The notes beneath the pieces are model-generated. The model was not told where the DNA came from and did no database searches. It saw only the letters and a program-made list of their open reading frames with translations. From Vandiemenella viatica (taxonomy: Eukaryota > Arthropoda > Insecta > Orthoptera > Morabidae): DNA of 64,000 bases. This document shows positions 57,284 to 64,000 of this stretch, one piece after another (within the stretch, counting starts at the first letter, position 1; the number at the start of each line of letters is the position of its first letter). The position numbers and the translations under genes are program-made. The stretch covers positions 147,903,283 to 147,967,282 of the forward strand of contig CM061921.1 in the NCBI GenBank assembly GCA_031002005.1. The letters run 5' to 3'.

Positions 57284-58580
57284 GACTTGGAGACCATCAG
57301 ACATGCTAAGAACGGATTTCGATCTCCTTCATAAGGTACACAGCATATATGTCTGTGATATAGTCGTTTCTCAAAATGCGTCCTAGTTTCTGAGATATTC
57401 GCATAAAAAAAAAAAAAATCTAAATGATGTGAATTATTGCCTCATGTTTTTAAGTTGCAGCATGGTCTATGCAATACGGTGTTAATTTCGCAATTTTCTG
57501 ACCCGAGTTCAAATCCCCGCAGAATCAAATGTTGTTATTTATTTTTATCTTCAGAATTTGCCAAGCCTGACTTTTTTATTTTGTTTAAACTTCATTTACA
57601 CACTTTTATTTAAAAAATTAATAAAATTTAAAACAAATCACATTGCTTATTACAGATACATCAAACACAATTTCGGCCCATATATCAACAACGGCTTCGC
57701 AATATGCGACGTCCATACCAAATGTAATTAAGTCAAGAAGCGAATCTGCTAGCAAACTGGAATCTGACACAAGAATTTTGCAATGTTTACAAGCATTTGT
57801 CACTTGTTCTTCCGTTCCCTTGTTGAGCTACATTTTTCGTCATGGATAGGCCTACTATTTTATTTTCAACCATTTACACGCAAACGTTCTTGGAACAAAT
57901 CGAGTGTAAAAGAAAGAAAGAAAAAACTATCGTCCCAATGCTACGTATTTCGTTTAAAATACATTTTGAAGATGTTCAAGTAAAGAAACAACGAAGATGA
58001 AATAAATAAAATGATAGTAAAAATTTCAATTAAAAACGTACCGAAACAATAAACTTACTAAGAAAGAGTGAAAAAATAATGTAAGAATGTATACTTTCCT
58101 GACGTATGATTGCAATGAAGTTTTCAAGGGTGTACGGCCGATTTGTGTTGTGACCCGTGCATTCATTACGAAAAAAAGATTTTCAGGGAAAAAAATGACG
58201 CTGAATTGTAGTTAATATGATTTGTTTTAAATATTATTTAACGCAATGAAAGTATATAAATGAAGTTTAAACAAAATAAAAAAAGTCAAGCTTGACAATT
58301 TCTGAAGATAAAAATAAATAAAAATATTTCATTCTGCGGGGATTTGAACTCCGGTCAGAATATTATGAAATTAACACCCTATCTCATACACCACGCTACC
58401 ATTTACAGAATACGGGGCAATAATTCACAATATTTAGATTTTTTATATCATGCGAATATCCCAGAAATTAGGAAGCATTTTGAGACTCGACTATACCACA
58501 GAGACATATGCGGTGTACCCTTCAACATATATGAAGGAGATCGAAATCAGTTCTTAACATGTCTGATGATCTCCAAGTAA
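57284..58580. mobile_element. Foldback element with tRNA-like unit in each arm
   Basis: Arms about 57284-57648 and 58218-58580 are inverted copies of about 364 bp, clearly diverged (roughly 80% by eye), around a 570 bp middle. Outer ends CTTGGAGACCATCAGACATG; inner ends AAAACAAATCACAT. Each arm has a tRNA-like unit with B box AGTTCAAATCCCCGC (57490-57530 and 58335-58360). The middle holds a 61-codon minus ORF (57618-57803) without a known domain. Confidence 0.75.
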
Positions 58581-59146
58581 ATGCGGGAAAAAGAGTACTT
58601 CAATCGTTAACTTTCTCTTGCCTGAATCCGAAAGAAAAACATTTTAGGCCTATTGCTTCAGAATTCCCAAACTTTAGAATCTTGTGCATATTTGTTAATT
58701 GCCTCATATTTCCGATAAAGTAAGGATAAATTGTATAAAAACCTTTAATCTGCTAATTGAGGCTTTCTTTTTTCACATCGTTACTAAGTAAGTGGTGTGC
58801 ATAGATAAAAAAATATAAAACACTGTGGAAAAAGGATAGAATTGGCAATGACGGCAAGGTTTCGGCAATATATTGCGTAGTGACTGAATACACAATTCAG
58901 TGAGTTAATTTGCGAGCTATTCCAAACATATAGACAAAGTTTCAACGGGGGCGCTGAACAAATATGGCTTCCTAGATGTAATTGCACTTCAGTGTCGTCG
59001 GAAAATTTGCCAGCGCATGCAAACGCCCGCTCAATGAACCGACATTGAACAGATCATGTTTAGTTTGTAAATACTAAACGAATAAAACCGTTACATTACA
59101 CCTAAGTACGACTGTGAAACGAACTTGCATATTTTATACGTATCAG
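58581..59146. other. No gene recognised
   Basis: AT-rich. Confidence 0.4.
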
Positions 59147-59372
59147 GCTTTGCAGCTCGTCGACGTCGAGAGCATTAGAACCGGAAGAGGATGGGGGATG
59201 AAGGAACGGAAAGTAATTCGGCGATAGTCTTTTGCAGTAACCATCCCGGCGTTCGCCTAGAGAGATTTCAAGAAAACCGTGGAAAACCGAAATCTGGAAG
59301 ACCGGACAGGGAAACAAACCCATGTCCTCCCGAATGCCAGACCAGAGCGCTACCGCTTACCCACCACGCGTG
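59147..59372 (-). mobile_element. SINE, main family, full length
   Basis: Minus strand head GTGGTGGGTAAGCGG near 59372-59350, decayed B box near 59310, body with complement of CCATCCCGGCGTTCGCC and of CTCGTCGACGTCGAG at the 3' end. There is no A tail. Confidence 0.85.
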
Positions 59373-59412
59373 GCAGATTGCCTCTGAGATAATATATCAT
59401 ACGCTAATTTTA

Positions 59413-59510
59413 TTCGACCGAGCATGGTATGTTAGCCCTGCATTTGTGAGGATGCGGATTTCATATCCCTTCGTGCCAACCGGATTTCAGTTTTCCGTTA
59501 AAGTTCATTG
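59413..59510 (+). mobile_element. SINE, main family, head fragment
   Basis: CGACCGAGCATGGTATG head, B-box-like GGATTTCATATCCC at about 59455-59468, then CCAACCGGATTTCAGTTTTCC. Confidence 0.55.
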
Positions 59511-59859
59511 CACACTATCTCCGGCAACATATCTATGACGGATTTTGTTTTTTCCTGCAATAACTATACTAACAACCAACAGAGTTCCCAGTCATGATAT
59601 CAAGATCCGATTCAATTTTATTTATCACAGTTTTAAGACGATTGATTTATTTTTTTGGCATAGAAAATAGTTTTGTGTAAACCGGCTGAAGTATTTCAGA
59701 TCGATCCAGAAGTTCATACTAACTTTAAGTCAAACAGACATTAACAAAAGAATTATCGGTCTGTTTCGATCAGGATACCTCAGTTCATGCTGTCCTGTTT
59801 CCATGAAATTTTATACTTAGAAATTTTTAGTTACTTTTTCTGATTAGGCTAGATTCTGA
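59511..59859. other. No gene recognised
   Basis: AT-rich. Confidence 0.4.
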
Positions 59860-60115
59860 GAAATATAGTTGAAAATTACAGGCCAATCAGTTTGACATCA
59901 GTGGTAGGTAAATTAATGCAAATTTTGATATGCATCCACATCAGAAATATACACAGACGGAAAAAAAAATCCCAACACCAAGAAAAAATTATTGTAGAGT
60001 AATGAAATTTGGACAATGCATTTGTCAAGTTAACATGTTTAATTGATTAAATTTTCAAGATCACAGGTTAATTTAAGCTCAAGAAAATGCATTTCAAATG
60101 TGAAATACTGTTAAA

Positions 60116-60982
60116 TTAATAGCCGGTGTAACCTCCAGAATTTTGAATGCAAGCCTGCAAACGTGAATGCATTGTGTCATACAGGTTTCGAATGTCACTT
60201 TGTGGTATGGAGTTCCATGCTTGTTGTACTTGTGCTGTCAATACTGGGACGGTCAGTGCTGGCTGTGGATGATGCTGGAGTTGTCGTCCAATGATATCCC
60301 ATACGTGTTCAATTGGAGACAGATCTGGTGATCTCGCAGGCCAAGGTAACATGTCGACACTCTGTAGAGCACGTTGCGAGACAACAGCGGTATGAGGGCG
60401 AGCGTTATCCTGTTGAAAAACTCCCCCTTGAATGCTGTTCATGAATGGCAGCACTACAGGTTGAATTACCAGACTGACGTACAAATTTGCAGTCAGTGTG
60501 TTTGGTATAACCACAAGAGTGCTCCTGCTGTCATAGGAAATTGCTCCCCAGACCATGACTCCAGGTGTAGGTCCAGTGTGTCTAGGCCGCAGACAGTTTG
60601 GTTGCAGGCGTTCCCCTGGCCTCCTTCTGACCAACACTCGGCCATCACTGGCACCAAGGCAGAACCTGCTTTCATCAGAAAACACAACAGATCTCCACTC
60701 CGTCCTCCAATGAGCTCTGGCTTGACACCACTGGAGTCGCAAACGGCGATGGCTTGTAGTCAGTGGAATGCACGCTACAGGGCGCCTGGCTCGGAGCTGT
60801 CCTTGAAGTAACCGATTTCCTATGACAGCAGGAGCACTCTTGTGGTTATACCAAACACACTGACTGCAAATTTGTACGTCAGTCTGGTAATTCAACCTGT
60901 AGTGCTGCCATTCATGAACAGCATTCAAGGGGGAGTTTTTCAACAGGATAACGCTCGCCCTCATACCGCTGTTGTCTCGCAA
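60116..60982 (-). CDS. Tc1-like transposase, catalytic part, fused to antisense leader
   Basis: Open frame of 288 codons. Its first 55 or so residues (from 60982) come from the inverted arm read antisense and are not transposase. From about 60820: RRLRLQWCQARAHWR, VVFSDESRFCLG (first Asp, near 60695), PGVMVWGAISY, then QQDNARPHTA (second Asp, near 60395) and SPIEHVWDIIGRQL (Glu, near 60300), ending QNSGGYTGY. The D-D-E residues are intact, but the N-terminal DNA-binding domain is missing, so it cannot act alone as a normal Tc1 transposase. I count 32 residues between the second Asp and the Glu where standard Tc1 has 34. Confidence 0.75.
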   Translation of the reverse strand: MRDNSGMRASVILLKNSPLNAVHEWQHYRLNYQTDVQICSQCVWYNHKSAPAVIGNRLLQGQLRARRPVACIPLTTSHRRLRLQWCQARAHWRTEWRSVVFSDESRFCLGASDGRVLVRRRPGERLQPNCLRPRHTGPTPGVMVWGAISYDSRSTLVVIPNTLTANLYVSLVIQPVVLPFMNSIQGGVFQQDNARPHTAVVSQRALQSVDMLPWPARSPDLSPIEHVWDIIGRQLQHHPQPALTVPVLTAQVQQAWNSIPQSDIRNLYDTMHSRLQACIQNSGGYTGY

Positions 60983-61240
60983 CGTGCTCTACAGAGTGTC
61001 GACATGTTACCTTGGCCTGCGAGATCACCAGATCTGTCTCCAATTGAACACGTATGGGATATCATTGGACGACAACTCCAGCATCATCCACAGCCAGCAC
61101 TGACCATCCCAGTATTGACAGCACAAGTACAACAAGCATGGAACTCCATACCACAAAGTGACATTCGAAACCTGTATGACACAATGCATTCACGTTTGCA
61201 GGCTTGCATTCAAAATTCTGGAGGTTACACCGGCTATTAA
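60842..61240 (+). pseudogene. Duplicate of the transposase C-terminal half in the right arm
   Basis: 132 codons identical to the end of the minus-strand frame apart from one Val/Ile change: QQDNARPHTA, SPIEHVWD, QNSGGYTGY. It has no catalytic first Asp and no DNA-binding domain; it is the inverted copy, not a separate gene. Confidence 0.85.
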
Positions 61241-61406
61241 TTTAACAGTATTTCACATTTGAAATGCATTTTCTTGAGCTTAAATTAACCTGTGATCTTG
61301 AAAATTTAATCAATTAAACATGTTAACTTGACAAATGCATTGTCCAAATTTCATTACTCTACAATAATTTTTTCTTGGTGTTGGGATTTTTTTTTCCGTC
61401 TGTGTA

Positions 61407-62618
61407 TGTGAGGAACGTAAGTGGTTTTCAAGCAGGCAACATGGTTTCAGGCAAGGATATTCATGTGAATCTCAGTTTGTGGGATGTATGCAAGATATTT
61501 CAGATGAAATGGACAAGGGTGGCCAAATTGATAGTGTAGCACTAGATCTTTCAAAGGCTTTTGACAGAGTGAGCCATAAAATGGAAGTAAATAAGGTAAA
61601 AACCATTGGAGTGGATAAGAAAGTCATTTGCTGGGTAGAAGAATTTTTAAAAGGTAGAAAATAGAAAGTTACGGTAGGAAATGTAGTATCAAAAGAAGTG
61701 GAAGTAAAAATGGGTGTGCCACAGGGTAGCGTATTGGGACCATTGCTATTCATTATTCTAATGAATAATTGTGTTGATTGTTTACTATCTGAAATTAGAT
61801 TGTTTGCAGATGACATGATGCTGTATAAAGGAATCAAAACGATAGAGGATTGTAAACAGTTGCAGGGTGATCTGAACAGGATATCTAATTGGGTCGGTAA
61901 ACACGGAATGAAGATAAATGCAAAGAAGAGTCAGCTTATTAGATACACAAATAAAAAACAAAAGGTTAATTATGAATATAAGGTGGGGAAAGAATTGCTT
62001 GCTGAAGACTTGAAATGTAAATATCTTGGAATTACTTTTGATAACAAACTTAACTGGGCAGGACACATAGGACAGGTGGTAGGAAAAGGTTTCAAAGTTC
62101 TGCACTTGTTGGAGAGAGTGATGAGAGGATGTACGAGAGAAGTCAAGGAATTGGGTTACAAAACTTTGGTCAGACCATTACTCGAATATGGTAGTGTAGT
62201 ATGGGACCCTCATTTTACGTATCAAATTCAGGAGTTGGATAGGGTGCAAAAAAGGGCTGCTAGATTTGTTTCTGGAAATTATCGCAAAATGCAATCAGTG
62301 ACGGATATGATAAAGGAGCTGGAATGGGATTCATTGCAAGACAGGAGGAGGATGAGGAGGGTCATGGGAGTGTACAGGGCATATACTGGCGATGAGGCAT
62401 GGAAAGATATTGCAATAGGTATGAAAAGTAGTGCATGGAAGGGAAAAGATGACCGTGACCACAAGCTGGCATTCGATTTCAGGCACAAGGGTGTGGGAAG
62501 ATTCTCTTTTTTAGGTAAGGGTGTCAGGAATTGGAATGAGTTACCAAGAGAAATGATGAATAATTTACCGAAAACTTTGAAGGAATTTAAAGATAAAATT
62601 TGTAGAGGGCAAATGTAG
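61407..62618 (+). pseudogene. LINE reverse transcriptase, main part, one stop
   Basis: In-frame from about 61479 to 62618 apart from a TAG at 61662-61664. VALDLSKAFDRVSHK (first catalytic Asp), GVPQGSVLGPLLF, RLFADDMMLYK (catalytic Asp pair), KYLGITFDNKLNW, TLVRPLLEYGSVVWDPH, RVQKRAARFVSGNY, then the C-terminal ELPREMMNNLPKTLKEFK. One stop and the Tc1 insertion are the only evident lesions, so it is a relatively young copy. Family members lie at 5640-6065 and 56440-56630. Confidence 0.9.
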
Positions 62619-62939
62619 GTAGGTGCAGGATAGGGGGAAGATGGGTGTGTAGGGAAATTGCCACCGGAGCCTGTGCTCCATTGCAATTAAATTAAATAAA
62701 AAAAAAATAAAAAAATATAGGTAAAGGTTTAGGGTTGTACTGACTTGGATAGGGATCCTTATTCCCTTTTAACGTGTCGGCACTTAAACGGTTGATGCCA
62801 CGTTCCAGTCACTTTACCCCGAGAAGCTTGCTCGTACGTATCGAGTTGAAAGTTGACTCCTGTAGCTGTTCCGTACGTAGAGGGAACTAAATTCTAGTTG
62901 TCCATTCATTGGTAATTACTGACTTACACGGCCACTACA

Positions 62940-63170
62940 ACCGAGCGTGGTGGGTGAGTGGTAACGTTCTGGCTTCGCATTCGGGAGGACACTGGTTCGC
63001 ATCCGCGTCCGGCATCCAGATTTGGGTTTGCCCCAGTTACTCTAGGTGAATGCCGGGATGGTTCATTCAAAAGGGCGTGGATGAATTCCTTCCCGATCCT
63101 TGCCCCCAGACCCTTCCCACCTCCAATGAACTCAACGTTGACCAGGCGTTAAGCCATAACCGAAAACAAA
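62940..63170 (+). mobile_element. SINE, main family, full length
   Basis: ACCGAGCGTGGTGGGTGAGTGG head, B-box GGTTCGCATCCGCG near 62993-63006, body GCCGGGATGGTTCA, AACGTTGACCAGGCGTTAAGCC and an A-rich end near 63170. Confidence 0.85.
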
Positions 63171-64000
63171 AGTCTCGAATCTCTTACTTCGTGATTTAAG
63201 CGTTTTGGCTGAATTTCGTAACGACAATTGAATATGCAAATTTCGTAACGGCTTGGTGGAGGTAACTATATACGATCAAAGTGACATTCAATACTCATAC
63301 GCAGTTTTTTTTTTACTAGCTTTACTGTCCAATTGCTGGGCCAGCCCACTCACGTGCTCGGAAATCGGTGTAATCCCCTCACTGCCGATCTATATTTGTA
63401 GGGGATGCAGAATTAAAGGGGTATTGTGGATTTCACCAGCTGTCTGTGGGTCGCGTAGGCTGTGATTCGCAGTTTAAATATTAAATCCTTTGTAAAGTGT
63501 GAAATTTTGAGGCAGAAACCGGAAAGGTCCCAGAGTTTTCCTAAAACGATTATGTACAACCGTAAACAGAATGGCTGGTTCCAGCCTGACCCCGATGTAC
63601 TTCTTCTTGCCGAGTTATAATTTTGTATCGTTATTGTTTTCGTTTCCACTGCGTTCTATAATCTTGTTTCAAATTTGGTTAATGTTTACTCCAAATGGCT
63701 CCATCCACAAGTCTGATCGAATACCCAGCAATATCTTCATTTAAATAACTGCCAGTCCTTCTACACCGAACTTTCTCGCCTATATATGCTCAGGATTCAG
63801 GCTAGACGCATCTGAAATAGGAAAAACTCTCTCAACCGCTACACTGATAATCTCCCAGAATCCTTTTATTGAATATTTATCACTCTCAGCTGCTCCACGA
63901 TAAATTTCCCGTCCAATATCCTTCTCACCGCGTCCCTAGACTGAGAAACCCTCCAACCGCAACCACAACAAAGACAAAAATATTATAACTTGTAGACAGT
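63171..64000. other. No gene recognised
   Basis: No motif identified. A poly-T run lies at about 63306-63314. The minus ORF at 63413-63649 has no known domain. Confidence 0.4.

Larger units (their letters stand above)
59952..61404. mobile_element. Tc1-like element made of two 590 bp inverted arms
   Basis: Left arm 59952-60541 and right arm 60815-61404 are inverted copies with about one difference found by eye, around a 273 bp centre. Ends are CACAGACGG; TA flanks at 59950-59951 and 61405-61406. Each arm contains the transposase C-terminal half in inverted orientation, so the 5' half of a normal element has been replaced by a copy of its 3' half. Confidence 0.9.
59860..62700 (+). mobile_element. 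CR1/Jockey-like LINE, split by a Tc1-like element
   Basis: The RT begins with VENYRPISLTSVVGK at about 59868-59915, is cut at 59951, and resumes at 61405 with QHGFRQGYSCESQ. The 3' end is at about 62680-62700 (CCATTGCAATTAAATTAAAT and A-rich tail). The 5' part is truncated. Confidence 0.85.

Noticed and set aside
60374..60811. 145-codon plus-strand ORF in the palindromic Tc1 element
   Set aside because: Antisense of the transposase in the left arm and centre; its first part equals the leader of the minus frame because the arms are inverted copies.
1..64000. CRISPR arrays, operons, bacterial promoters or terminators
   Set aside because: None expected or seen; the transposon content shows a eukaryotic nuclear sequence.

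Overview
This is a repeat-dominated nuclear window from an arthropod, most likely an insect with a large genome of the polyneopteran kind (orthopteran, phasmid or cockroach-like). That guess rests on the mix seen here: many copies of one tRNA-derived SINE, CR1/Jockey-like and RTE-like LINEs, Tc1/mariner elements, a hAT element and a Helitron-type helicase. Base composition is AT-rich. I find no convincing host protein-coding gene, no functional tRNA or rRNA gene and nothing bacterial or viral; almost every protein-like stretch is a decayed transposon.

Layout. 0-2.1 kb: a broken RTE-type LINE split by a 0.5 kb insertion. 2.4-6.6 kb: a SINE, a hammerhead-bearing repeat, more SINEs and a LINE 3' end. 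7.2-8.4 kb: a decayed Tc1-like element. 9-10.9 kb: LINE fragments. 11.06-16.9 kb: a Helitron-type helicase gene on the minus strand, split by a 3.2 kb CR1/Jockey-like LINE (11.4-14.6 kb) and by a 529 bp Tc1/mariner-type non-autonomous element (15.53-16.06 kb). 19.1-21.4 kb: an inverted duplication holding a second copy of that non-autonomous element plus a LINE fragment. 23.2-24.3 kb: two adjacent copies of a Tc1-like transposase segment. 25.6-26.1, 29.07-29.86, 33.18-33.63, 41.7-42.3 and 57.3-58.6 kb: foldback (palindromic) elements. 34.6-40.1 kb: a long AT-rich stretch with almost no recognisable repeats. 44.1-47.5 kb: a LINE fragment, a deleted DUF4817-type element with an intact 202-codon ORF, and a mariner. 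50.4-53.4 kb: a mariner-like element and a hAT element with a recognisable 8 bp target duplication. 59.9-62.7 kb: a CR1/Jockey-like LINE whose RT region is split by a Tc1-like element made almost entirely of two 590 bp inverted arms.

Most interesting result. Several foldback loci (2.9, 29.2, 29.8, 33.3 and 33.5 kb, with a relative at 26.0 kb) carry CTGANGA, a short stem-loop, then GAAA. Four of the six stem II sequences are perfect helices; the other two are weakened by a wobble or a mismatch. They differ between loci while pairing is kept, and at 29 and 33 kb there is a matching stem I, a two-base-pair stem III and a UA cleavage site. This is the architecture of a minimal type I hammerhead ribozyme. 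Two of these elements are near-perfect palindromes bounded by 11-12 bp target duplications, which points to retrotransposition of the kind known for Penelope-like elements or retrozymes. All calls are by eye; no alignment or database search was run.
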